10,879 nucleotides of DNA from UBA4416 sp046345275. Lineage in GTDB: Bacteria > Bacteroidota > Bacteroidia > B-17B0 > Aurantibacillaceae. This document shows positions 1 through 6,609 of the stretch, piece by piece. The notes under the pieces are model-generated. The model did no database searches. It was not told the origin of the DNA and worked only from the letters and a program-made list of their open reading frames with translations. The position numbers were made by a program, and so were the translations under genes. The number at the start of each line of letters is the position of its first letter. The stretch's first letter is position 1. Where the stretch lies: assembly GCA_046345275.1 (NCBI GenBank), contig JBKDJY010000179.1, positions 1-10,879 of the forward strand, given 5' to 3'.

Positions 1-123
1 GTGAACTTAAAGAATGGCGAAGCCTTCAAAATTGATGTGAGTAACCTGGCCGAAGCTGTTTATTTCATTAAAATATTTAATAGCAGCGAGCGGGCGCTTA
101 AGAAATTTGTGATTGGGAGGTAG
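1..123 (+). CDS. T9SS-secreted protein, C-terminal sorting domain (5'-partial)
   Basis: Frame 1 is open from the window edge and ends in TAG, giving the last 40 residues of a longer protein. They include FKIDVSNLAEAVYFIKIF and end in ALKKFVIGR. This matches the end of the type A Por-secretion tail: a hydrophobic beta strand of the V-Y-F-x-K-I type, a short polar turn, then a final K-K-F-x-I strand. In Bacteroidota this tail directs proteins across the outer membrane through the type IX secretion system, where it is removed or used for surface attachment. The cargo domain lies left of the window, so the protein's activity cannot be told. The GTG at position 1 is an internal codon, not a start. 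A strong hairpin terminator follows 37 bp after the stop, so the gene ends its transcript. Domain assignment is by motif recognition only. Confidence 0.8.
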   Translation: MNLKNGEAFKIDVSNLAEAVYFIKIFNSSERALKKFVIGR

Positions 124-160
124 GATGATTTTAGCAAACAAGTTGAATTAAAATAGAAAC

Positions 161-189
161 AAAAAGCCCTTGTAATGCAAGGGCTTTTT
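161..189. terminator. Bidirectional intrinsic terminator
   Basis: Two perfect 12-nt arms, AAAAAGCCCTTG (161-172) and CAAGGGCTTTTT (178-189), flank a TAATG loop. The GC core carries a T run on the right and an A run on the left, so it can stop transcripts from either side. On the plus strand it ends the T9SS cargo gene; on the minus strand it sits directly after the tRNA-like CCA end, as expected for an original tRNA terminator. Confidence 0.9.
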
Positions 190-192
190 AGT

Positions 193-230
193 TGGTGGAT
201 CCAGAGGAATTCGAACTCCAGTATGATGAG
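193..230 (-). pseudogene. tRNA 3'-end remnant (T loop, acceptor strand, CCA)
   Basis: Read on the minus strand, this stretch has the order of a tRNA 3' end: a TTCGAAT T-loop (215-209), an acceptor strand TGGATCC (203-197), a discriminator A (196) and an encoded CCA (195-193), followed 3 bp later by a terminator hairpin. No 5' half is visible: the matching acceptor strand GGATCCA, D arm and anticodon arm are missing upstream, where a ten-A run (minus strand, 243-234) occurs instead. The presumptive T stem (220-216 against 208-204) pairs poorly, with two mismatches and two G-U pairs. I therefore call it a decayed or recombined fragment, not a working tRNA. It could be one half of an integrase attachment site. 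The isotype cannot be assigned. Confidence 0.5.
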
Positions 231-280
231 TGATTTTTTTTTTGCTATTAAATATAGCAATCAGTTACTTTCAAACATAC

Positions 281-288
281 TACTTTTG
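281..288 (+). promoter_or_regulatory. Candidate -7 box (TACTTTTG) for comM
   Basis: TACTTTTG fits the Bacteroidota -7 consensus TAnnTTTG exactly and lies 18 bp before the comM start, allowing a short leader. I see no TTG -33 element at the usual distance, so this is supported by the -7 box and position only. Confidence 0.45.
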
Positions 289-306
289 CTTCTAAACTTA
301 GAAAAA

Positions 307-1845
307 ATGCTTGTAAAAACTTATGGAAGCGCCGTGCAAGGCATCAAAGCAACAACAATTACTGTTGAGGTAAATATCTCTCAAGGAATCAATTTTTTTT
401 TAGTCGGGTTGCCCGACAGTGCTGTAAAAGAAAGTCATCAAAGAATTGATGCAGCCTTAAAAAACAATGGGTATAAAATTCCAGGAAAGCAAATTACAGT
501 AAATATGGCACCGGCGGATATCAAGAAAGAAGGATCTTCCTATGATTTAACTATAGCGGTGGGAATATTAGCAGCTTCTGAACAAATTTTATCTCATAAC
601 ATAAACGATTTTGTGATGATGGGAGAATTGAGTTTAGATGGCGAATTGCGTCAAATAAAAGGAACTTTACCCATAGCCATAAATGCAAAAAAGGAAGGGT
701 TTAAAGGAATTATTTTACCTGAAGCTAATGCAAAAGAGGCAGCCGTAGTTGATGGAATTGACGTTTATGGTGTATCAACAATCAAACAGGTGATTGATTT
801 TTTTAACAATAAATCAACTTTAGAAAAAACAGTCATTAATTTAGAAAATGAATTTTCTTTAAAAGTAGACGAAAATGAATTTGACTTTAGAGAAGTCAAG
901 GGACAAGAAAACATTAAGAGGGCATTAGAAATTGCTGCTGCCGGAGGACATAACGTTATTTTAATTGGTCCGCCTGGTGCAGGAAAAACAATGTTAAGTA
1001 AACGCATGCCATCCATTTTACCACCTTTAACCATAGATGAAGCCCTTGAAACCACTAAAATTCATAGCGTAGCAGGCAGAACTGGAAATAAAAGTGGTTT
1101 AATAACAAAGCGGCCATTTCGCAGCCCTCATCATACAATAAGCGATGTGGCGCTTGTGGGAGGAGGAATGAATGCCCAACCTGGCGAAATTTCTTTAGCG
1201 CATAATGGTGTATTATTTTTAGACGAATTACCAGAATTTAAAAGAACTGTTTTGGAAGTGATGCGTCAACCTCTGGAAGATAGAATAGTGGCAATTTCTA
1301 GAGCCCGTTTTAGTGTTGAATATCCAGCTAGTTTTATGCTGATGGCTAGTATGAATCCTTGTCCTTGTGGTTATTATAATCATCCTGAAAAAGATTGTGT
1401 TTGTGCCCCAGGAGTTGTTCAAAAATATTTAAATAAAATTTCAGGACCTCTATTAGATCGCATCGATTTACATGTTGAAGTGACGCCAGTTCCTTTTAGT
1501 GAATTGAGCAAAGAAAATAAAAGTGAGTCGAGTTCGGAAATCAGAAAAAGAGTTATCAAAGCCCGAAAATTGCAAACCAAGAGATATCTCAACTCTAATG
1601 GAATTTATTGCAATGCTCAGATGCAAACCAAAGATTTAACAAGTCATTGTAATTTGAGCGAAACGGGTAACAATCTGCTTAAAACGGCCATGGAGCGTTT
1701 AGGTTTATCTGCTCGTGCCTACGACCGAATATTAAAAGTGGCGCGAACCCTTGCAGACTTAGAAGATTCTCCATCCATCGAAAATAATCACATTGCTGAA
1801 GCTATACAATACCGTAGTTTAGATAGAGAAGGTTGGGCTGGTTAA
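307..1845 (+). CDS. comM: ComM/YifB family Mg-chelatase-like AAA+ ATPase
   Basis: This encodes a 512-residue protein matching ComM/YifB in length and domain order. Family members are hexameric ATPases; characterised ComM drives branch migration when transforming DNA is integrated. Residues 1-170 form the Lon-protease-like ChlI-type domain, with LPDSAVKESHQRIDAAL and VNMAPADIKKEGS. The AAA+ core has Walker A GPPGAGKT at 221-228 and Walker B FLDELPEF with D306-E307. Four cysteines (352, 354, 364, 366; CPCG and CVC) form a probable zinc site. The C-terminal Mg-chelatase domain includes LGLSARAYDRILKVARTLADL. The frame is open further upstream to an ATG at 175, but those 44 codons run through the terminator and tRNA remnant and match nothing in the family; MLVKTYGSAV at 307 is the expected N terminus and sits behind a -7 box. 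It stands alone on its strand and converges on the helicase gene 66 bp away. All key residues are present. Confidence 0.95.
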   Translation: MLVKTYGSAVQGIKATTITVEVNISQGINFFLVGLPDSAVKESHQRIDAALKNNGYKIPGKQITVNMAPADIKKEGSSYDLTIAVGILAASEQILSHNINDFVMMGELSLDGELRQIKGTLPIAINAKKEGFKGIILPEANAKEAAVVDGIDVYGVSTIKQVIDFFNNKSTLEKTVINLENEFSLKVDENEFDFREVKGQENIKRALEIAAAGGHNVILIGPPGAGKTMLSKRMPSILPPLTIDEALETTKIHSVAGRTGNKSGLITKRPFRSPHHTISDVALVGGGMNAQPGEISLAHNGVLFLDELPEFKRTVLEVMRQPLEDRIVAISRARFSVEYPASFMLMASMNPCPCGYYNHPEKDCVCAPGVVQKYLNKISGPLLDRIDLHVEVTPVPFSELSKENKSESSSEIRKRVIKARKLQTKRYLNSNGIYCNAQMQTKDLTSHCNLSETGNNLLKTAMERLGLSARAYDRILKVARTLADLEDSPSIENNHIAEAIQYRSLDREGWAG

Positions 1846-1911
1846 TTTAATAGGATTAAATAAAGGTTGCTTCATTACATGAATTAATTTTGAAAAGAGT
1901 TCAAAGGTTAT

Positions 1912-4900
1912 TCATTCCAATATCTCCACTTCCTTTTCGTGAATATAAATTAGAATTTTTTTTACTGATGAATATCCAATTTTAAATAAAGCATTTTTAT
2001 ACAAAGCCATTTGATTGTTGTACTTAGCTGTATTTATTTTTCCAGTTTTATAATCAATAACAATGGCCTCGTCATTCATAATAACCACACGATCTGGTCT
2101 TAGTATTTCTCCCAGTTCAGTTAAAATTTCAAATTCATTTTTTACAATTAAATTGGGCTGAAAATACTGGCTGACTTTTTCATTCAGTAATATAATTTTA
2201 AGATCGCTTTTAATTAATTCCGCTTCTCTTAAAGTTATTTCACCACTCAATATTGAATTTTCCACAACTGAATCAACATCATCTTTCGAAATTATTTGTG
2301 ATAATATATAATGAACCAAAATTCCATATTCTCTCACTTTCACAACATGTTCAGAATAATTATATGAGCTTGCATTTTTAATTTTAACCGAATCTGTTTG
2401 ATTAAAGTTAAGTTCAGGAAAAATTAATTGATTTAATTTTTCATTCAAATGACTTGATTTTTTTTTAGGTTCTAGTTTTCCAAATTCAATTGAAGATGAT
2501 GATTGACTAAACTCACTTTTATTTTTTGCAAAATTAAATAACCAAGTATAACAACTGTTAGTAAGATTTCTTTTTGGTTTTGGAGAAATGATATGCAAGC
2601 GATCAATAGCCCTCGTAAAATTGACATATAGCATATTGATGCAATCTAATTTTACAAGCATCAATTCTTTGTCTGCTAAATACTTGTAGGGAGTAGCATT
2701 TATCTTATTACCAATATTTAATAATGCAATTGGTAAGTTTAATTCTTCTTCTTCATTTTTTAAATTTACCCAAATTGGATTTGTTTTATCAATACTAAAG
2801 TTAATGTATGGTGAAATCACAATGGGAAATTCTAAACCTTTAGAGGCATGAATCGTCATGATATTAACCGCATTAATTCCTTCTGGAATAATAACGGATG
2901 CTTTTGTTGAACGCTTTTCCCACCAATATAAAAATGTAGCAATATTAGACGTATTTGTTTGCAAAAATATTAATACCTCGTCTAAAAAGAATCTGACATA
3001 CTGAGCATTTGTTTGATTTAAATGAAATGCTTTTGAAATTTCAACACAACAATCAAATAAGTTTGAACTCGTTATTTTTAATTCATCAATCTTGATATCA
3101 TGATTGTTTAAAATTTTAAAGAATGATTGTCCTTGTTTTAAATTTAAAAACTTTAAGAGTTCAACATATTTTTCGTCTTCAAAATGATGATTCAAAAATA
3201 AATGATTTAAAATTAAAGATGCTGAAACTAAATCTTTAGGATTGAGTATACATTTTAAAAAACTAATTATTACGTTAACTTCTCTTGCATTTTTTAGCAA
3301 TAATGATTCGCGTGATACAACTTGAATTTGATTTTCAATCAAAAAATTTGCAATCACATTTCCATTGTTATTTTTATTTACAATCACACAGATATCGCTG
3401 TATAAATATCCATCATTGATTGCTTGATGAATGTGTTTTAAAACTAAGGATGTGTTTATCGTATCTGAATTTTCATCTCCTAATTCTGGAAATTGAATAC
3501 TCACATAACCTCCGTGGCCAGTTTTATGTTTTTGTTCTTGATTAAAGTAAATACGTTTGATATCATCTTGCAATATGGTATTGGATAAATAACCAAACAA
3601 TTCATTATTAAATTGAACAATTTGTGGCTCACTTCTGTAATTGGTATCTAAGAATTCTTCTTTAAAATTTCGAACAAGTGAAGCTTCTCTTTCTTCTAAT
3701 ATTTTATTTTTAAAAGGATTGCTGATTTTCGGCAAACTAACAAACTGCTCGACATTAGCATTTCTCCATCGGTAAATAGATTGCTTACCGTCACCAACAA
3801 TCAAATTTAAATGACCATTGGCTAAGGAATTATCTGTTAATGGAAGTAAATTTTTCCATTGCAGAGATGATGTGTCTTGAAACTCATCTAGCAAAAAATG
3901 TTTGTATCTATCACCAAGTCGTTCAAAGATAAAGGGTGTAGGCTCCTCAGAAACAATGTTAGAAATCCGTTCATTAAACTCTGAAATAAATAATACATTT
4001 TCATCGATTTTGTATTCGTTGGTTAGTTTCGCTAATTCGTTTATCAAACCCATCGCATGGATATTGCTGTATATTAATTTGTAAACGTTGTACTTCTGTT
4101 CATTTTCTTTTACATCATCCAAAACTTCATAAACAATTTTTTTTAAGTCCTCACTAATGCTATATATGATTTCCTTATCGGCTTGCTTTGCTTTAGATGC
4201 ATGCCATATATTGGTTTCAATGGTTTTAAATACTGATGCAATAAAAATATCATTGTAAGATATTTTTTCTCCTTCAATTATTTTATTAAAAAAATCAGGA
4301 ATGGTTCCGCCTCCTGAAAATAAATCTTCAGAAACATTACTTTTTTCAATGATGGCAATTCCTTTACTAGCTTTTTCTTTCAAATTTTTTTCATAGGAAT
4401 GAATGAAGGATAGCAACTTCTTTTTTATGATTTCGAAATCAGCAATTTTAAAATTTGAGAATTTTTCTGTGACATCAACATCAGCTTCTTTATTGATTTC
4501 TTTAATGAAATCGAATAATAGTTTTTCTGGGTCCCAACTTTTATTTTCCTCTACTTGCGATAGGGAAAATTGAACCAAATAATTTGTAATTAATTCATCT
4601 TTGCCTAAGTTACTGATAAGCTTATCAATTACTTTTGAAAAAACAGTATCAGTATCAGTTTCTATCTGAAAATTAAAAGGCAGTTGAAGGTCTAATGCAA
4701 AGGTTCTAATTATTCGGTGCGTGAAGCTATCAATGGTCCCAACTGAAAAGTCAGAGTAATGATGTAAAATAAATGTTAATAATTTACTTGCTCTTTCTTT
4801 TAAATCTTCTTTGGTAATATCTAATTCGCTGGCAATGAGAGAAATTAAGAAATTATTTTTGTCGTTACTGATTTCTTGTAATGCCTTTAATATTCGCCAC

Positions 4901-5070
4901 TTCATTTCCGCAGCTGCTTTATTGGTGAAGGTTATCGCTAAAATCCCCTTGAATGAATGTGATAAATTAATTTTATCTCCTAAAGCCAACTTAAGATATT
5001 CCTTAACTAGTGTAAAGGTTTTGCCACTTCCTGCAGAAGATTTATAAACTAAAAAATTAGAGGATTGCAT
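1912..5070 (-). CDS. UvrD/RecB-family helicase-nuclease (AddA-like)
   Basis: This 1052-residue superfamily 1A helicase carries a C-terminal nuclease. Helicase motifs in order: Walker A SSAGSGKT (11-18), motif Ia ITFTNKAAAEMK (46-57), motif II DEFQDTS (395-401), motif III GDGKQSIYRWR (426-436), motif IV LDTNYRS (474-480), motif V around HASKGLEF (741-748) and motif VI with TRA (819-821). The RecB-type PD-(D/E)XK nuclease follows, with H920, D993 (RPDRV) and D1006-Y-K1008 (IDYKTG); all expected catalytic residues are there. Such enzymes unwind and trim double-strand DNA ends for recombination repair and degrade linear DNA. The architecture matches AddA or the RecB-like helicases of Bacteroidota, which usually act with an AddB/RecC-like partner; none lies in this window. 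It starts 15 bp after pyrF and is probably co-transcribed with it. The protein looks intact. I leave the symbol blank because addA and recB are not cleanly separable here. Confidence 0.92.
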   Translation of the reverse strand: MQSSNFLVYKSSAGSGKTFTLVKEYLKLALGDKINLSHSFKGILAITFTNKAAAEMKWRILKALQEISNDKNNFLISLIASELDITKEDLKERASKLLTFILHHYSDFSVGTIDSFTHRIIRTFALDLQLPFNFQIETDTDTVFSKVIDKLISNLGKDELITNYLVQFSLSQVEENKSWDPEKLLFDFIKEINKEADVDVTEKFSNFKIADFEIIKKKLLSFIHSYEKNLKEKASKGIAIIEKSNVSEDLFSGGGTIPDFFNKIIEGEKISYNDIFIASVFKTIETNIWHASKAKQADKEIIYSISEDLKKIVYEVLDDVKENEQKYNVYKLIYSNIHAMGLINELAKLTNEYKIDENVLFISEFNERISNIVSEEPTPFIFERLGDRYKHFLLDEFQDTSSLQWKNLLPLTDNSLANGHLNLIVGDGKQSIYRWRNANVEQFVSLPKISNPFKNKILEEREASLVRNFKEEFLDTNYRSEPQIVQFNNELFGYLSNTILQDDIKRIYFNQEQKHKTGHGGYVSIQFPELGDENSDTINTSLVLKHIHQAINDGYLYSDICVIVNKNNNGNVIANFLIENQIQVVSRESLLLKNAREVNVIISFLKCILNPKDLVSASLILNHLFLNHHFEDEKYVELLKFLNLKQGQSFFKILNNHDIKIDELKITSSNLFDCCVEISKAFHLNQTNAQYVRFFLDEVLIFLQTNTSNIATFLYWWEKRSTKASVIIPEGINAVNIMTIHASKGLEFPIVISPYINFSIDKTNPIWVNLKNEEEELNLPIALLNIGNKINATPYKYLADKELMLVKLDCINMLYVNFTRAIDRLHIISPKPKRNLTNSCYTWLFNFAKNKSEFSQSSSSIEFGKLEPKKKSSHLNEKLNQLIFPELNFNQTDSVKIKNASSYNYSEHVVKVREYGILVHYILSQIISKDDVDSVVENSILSGEITLREAELIKSDLKIILLNEKVSQYFQPNLIVKNEFEILTELGEILRPDRVVIMNDEAIVIDYKTGKINTAKYNNQMALYKNALFKIGYSSVKKILIYIHEKEVEILE

Positions 5071-5088
5071 TAGATTTTTAAAAATCTA
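5071..5088. repeat. 18-bp perfect palindrome at the pyrF/helicase junction
   Basis: TAGATTTTTAAAAATCTA is a perfect palindrome filling the whole gap between the two genes. It includes the pyrF stop codon (5086-5088) and abuts the ATG of the helicase gene. In RNA it could form a weak A/U-rich hairpin next to the start codon; as DNA it could be a protein site. With no G/C core it is unlikely to be a terminator. It may be chance in AT-rich sequence. Confidence 0.6.
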
Positions 5089-5898
5089 AAAATAAGTACC
5101 CATTTCATCTGAGACTTTTTTTGCTTCAATTCCAGATGCTTTAGCAAAATCAAAACCACTATCTGCATAAATGATAGAGCGGGAAAGATTTATTAATAAC
5201 CCTATATCATTTCTAATCAATCCATATTTGCAAACATCGGCCAAACTGCCTCCCTGAGCGCCAACACCAGGTACTAATAAAAAATGATTTGGTACGATGG
5301 AACGAATTTCAGTAAGCGTTTTTGCTTGTGTTGCACCAACTACATACATCATATTATAAATAGTCCCCCACTCTTTTGATACTCTTAAAACATTTTTATA
5401 TAAAGGACCGACCTTACCTTCATCTAATTGAAAATCTTTTGCACCTTCATTAGAAGTTAAGGCTAATAAAATTGTCCACTTACCTTCAAACTCTAGAAAT
5501 GGTTTTACCGAATCACTTCCCATGTATGGGGCAACTGTAATGGCATCTGCATGCAATCTATTAAAAAAAGCTTTTGCATACATGCCCGATGTATTTCCTA
5601 TATCTCCTCGCTTGGCATCTGCAATTAAAAAATGATGTGGGTATTCTTGCTTGATATATTTGATGGTTTTTTCCAAACTTACAACTCCACTTAAACCATA
5701 TGCTTCAAAAAAAGCGGTATTTGGCTTAAATGACACACAATAAGGAGAAGTAGCATCAATAATTTGACGACAAAATTCAAAAATTGGATCGTCTTCTTGC
5801 AATAAATGTTTTGGCAATTTATTAATATCGGGATCTAAGCCAACGCACAAGAAAGATTTTTTTATTTTGATTTCTTTAATTAATTCTTCTCTGGTCAT
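5086..5898 (-). CDS. pyrF: Orotidine 5'-phosphate decarboxylase
   Basis: A 270-residue protein that removes CO2 from OMP to make UMP, the last step of de novo pyrimidine synthesis, in the cytoplasm. The N-terminal beta strand FLCVGLDPD (16-24) opens the TIM barrel, FKPNTAFFEAYG (57-68) provides K58, and the catalytic D-x-K-x-x-D signature is seen as ADAKRGDIGNT with D94, K96 and D99. A phosphate-binding loop PGVGAQGG lies near the C terminus. The length of about 270 and the DAKRGDIGNT form fit the longer type 2 OMP decarboxylase (PyrF2) of Bacteroidota and Actinobacteria rather than the roughly 230-residue E. coli type. It leads a probable two-gene transcript with the helicase gene, behind a TATATTTG -7 box. 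No other pyrimidine genes are nearby. The sequence looks intact and functional. Confidence 0.95.
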   Translation of the reverse strand: MTREELIKEIKIKKSFLCVGLDPDINKLPKHLLQEDDPIFEFCRQIIDATSPYCVSFKPNTAFFEAYGLSGVVSLEKTIKYIKQEYPHHFLIADAKRGDIGNTSGMYAKAFFNRLHADAITVAPYMGSDSVKPFLEFEGKWTILLALTSNEGAKDFQLDEGKVGPLYKNVLRVSKEWGTIYNMMYVVGATQAKTLTEIRSIVPNHFLLVPGVGAQGGSLADVCKYGLIRNDIGLLINLSRSIIYADSGFDFAKASGIEAKKVSDEMGTYF

Positions 5899-5924
5899 TA
5901 TTCAATTTACTTAAGGTTTACATA

Positions 5925-5932
5925 CAAATATA
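5925..5932 (-). promoter_or_regulatory. Candidate -7 box (TATATTTG) for pyrF
   Basis: On the minus strand TATATTTG matches TAnnTTTG exactly and lies 26 bp before the pyrF ATG. I see no TTG -33 element at the expected spacing. It would drive the pyrF-helicase pair. Confidence 0.45.
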
Positions 5933-6023
5933 ATTTTATTTAGAAATTGGTGAGTGAAATCTTTAATAAATGTTTATAACAAAAAAAAATAATTAAGTTC
6001 ATTCTACTTTACTATTGCGAGGA

Positions 6024-6049
6024 CTTTTCAAAACCATAGCTTTTCAAAA
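6024..6049. repeat. Direct repeat CTTTTCAAAA x2
   Basis: CTTTTCAAAA occurs at 6024-6033 and again at 6040-6049, a 16-bp period. Each copy is close to self-complementary. They lie in the divergent spacer between pyrF and the small unknown gene and could be paired binding sites for a regulator, but the AT-rich setting makes chance plausible. Confidence 0.4.
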
Positions 6050-6088
6050 GTTCATGTGTGCATCTTTACAATTCACCAAATGAGATTG

Positions 6089-6113
6089 AACTGATTATTA
6101 ACAAAAATCAGTT
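6089..6113. repeat. Inverted repeat AACTGAT/ATCAGTT
   Basis: Seven-bp perfect arms AACTGAT (6089-6095) and ATCAGTT (6107-6113) surround an 11-nt loop. There is no T run, so it is not a normal terminator. It lies about 75 bp before the small unknown gene and could be an operator or part of a structured leader. Confidence 0.5.
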
Positions 6114-6117
6114 TCAG

Positions 6118-6135
6118 TAATGACTTAAATCATTA
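6118..6135. promoter_or_regulatory. Operator-like dyad TAATGA-N6-TCATTA
   Basis: TAATGA (6118-6123) and TCATTA (6130-6135) form a symmetrical 18-bp dyad with a 6-bp centre, the size of a typical dimeric repressor or activator site. It starts only 4 bp after the preceding inverted repeat and lies about 20 bp upstream of the candidate -7 box of the next gene, overlapping the -33 region. The regulator is unknown. Confidence 0.35.
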
Positions 6136-6155
6136 ACGCTTCTTTGTAATTTTAT

Positions 6156-6163
6156 GATCTTTG
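6156..6163 (+). promoter_or_regulatory. Weak -7 box (GATCTTTG) for the small unknown gene
   Basis: GATCTTTG differs from TAnnTTTG only in the first base and lies 23 bp before the ATG at 6187. If used, transcription would begin around 6170, which rules out the more upstream ATG at 6154. No clear -33 element. Confidence 0.3.
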
Positions 6164-6186
6164 CTTATATTGATATTAAAATAAGA

Positions 6187-6537
6187 ATGAAAGTTATAAA
6201 AAGTAAACAAATAAAAGCGTCTGATTTAAAAAGAAAATTTAACAGTAAGTATCCATTTTTAAAAATCGAGTTTTTTAAAAGTAAACATAAAACATTAGAA
6301 GGATCTTTGAAAAAAGATTTAATAGTAGATGATTTCATCATTGATTCCAATAATCCTATCATTGAATTTGAAGAAGAAATGTTGGTTTCCGACTTGGAAA
6401 ATCAGTTTGCTGAAAAATTAAAACTTTACATTCAAGTTTTCAGAAAATCAGGGAAATCTTGGCTTGAAACAACATATACGGATAGTTGGAGTTTAAAAAA
6501 ACAAAACCAAGAAGGAGTCGATCTCAGTAAAATTTAA
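6187..6537 (+). CDS. Small conserved-type protein of unknown function
   Basis: This 116-residue soluble protein has no signal peptide or membrane segment. The N-terminal half reads as a helix then a strand (IKASDLKRKFNSKYPFLKIEFF), followed by a lysine-rich turn. An acidic middle (IIEFEEEMLVSDLENQF) leads to the most distinctive part, VFRKSGKSWLETTYTDSW (84-101). I have an impression of similar small Bacteroidota proteins with the FRKSG-x-x-W-L-x-T-T-x-TD-x-W pattern, but I know no function and none is claimed. An in-frame ATG at 6154 would add MIFAYIDIKIR; I prefer 6187 because MKVIKSKQIK is a natural start and the candidate promoter overlaps the upstream ATG. It is a single gene, divergent from pyrF and convergent with the stress-protein operon, sharing a terminator with it. 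Paired dyads upstream hint at control. Confidence 0.75.
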   Translation: MKVIKSKQIKASDLKRKFNSKYPFLKIEFFKSKHKTLEGSLKKDLIVDDFIIDSNNPIIEFEEEMLVSDLENQFAEKLKLYIQVFRKSGKSWLETTYTDSWSLKKQNQEGVDLSKI

Positions 6538-6545
6538 TTTTCAAT

Positions 6546-6580
6546 AAAAAAAGGAATCTAAATCAATAGATTCCTTTTTT
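6546..6580. terminator. Bidirectional terminator between convergent genes
   Basis: AAAAAAGGAATCTA pairs perfectly with TAGATTCCTTTTTT (6567-6580) around the six-base loop AATCAA. The left arm is A-rich and the right arm T-rich, so it works in both directions. It lies 8 bp after the stop of the small unknown gene and about 30 bp past the stop of the universal stress protein gene on the other strand. Confidence 0.88.
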
Positions 6581-6609
6581 ATTAAATTTATATCTCATTT
6601 CATTCTTAA

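Noticed and set aside
197..212. BamHI (GGATCC) and EcoRI (GAATTC) sites close together, as in a cloning vector polylinker.
   Set aside because: The surrounding sequence fits a tRNA 3' end with CCA and terminator, and no other vector sequence is present.
60..260. Minus-strand open frame of 66 codons across the terminator and tRNA remnant.
   Set aside because: It would cross a strong terminator hairpin and the T9SS tail coding region; no protein-like pattern.
765..1055. Minus-strand open frame of 96 codons inside comM.
   Set aside because: It lies wholly inside a well-supported gene and shows no domain; it is a frame shadow.
1846..1911. Terminator between convergent comM and the helicase gene.
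   Set aside because: Only a 5-bp TTGAA/TTCAA dyad is visible, with no GC core or T run, so I do not call one.
4811..5047. Plus-strand open frame of 78 codons over the N-terminal part of the helicase gene.
   Set aside because: It overlaps Walker A and motif Ia coding sequence on the other strand and has no recognisable product.
6165..6362. Minus-strand hydrophobic open frame opposite the small unknown gene.
   Set aside because: Its hydrophobicity is the reverse of lysine-rich AAA codons on the plus strand; the plus-strand frame is longer, has a promoter candidate and ends at a terminator.
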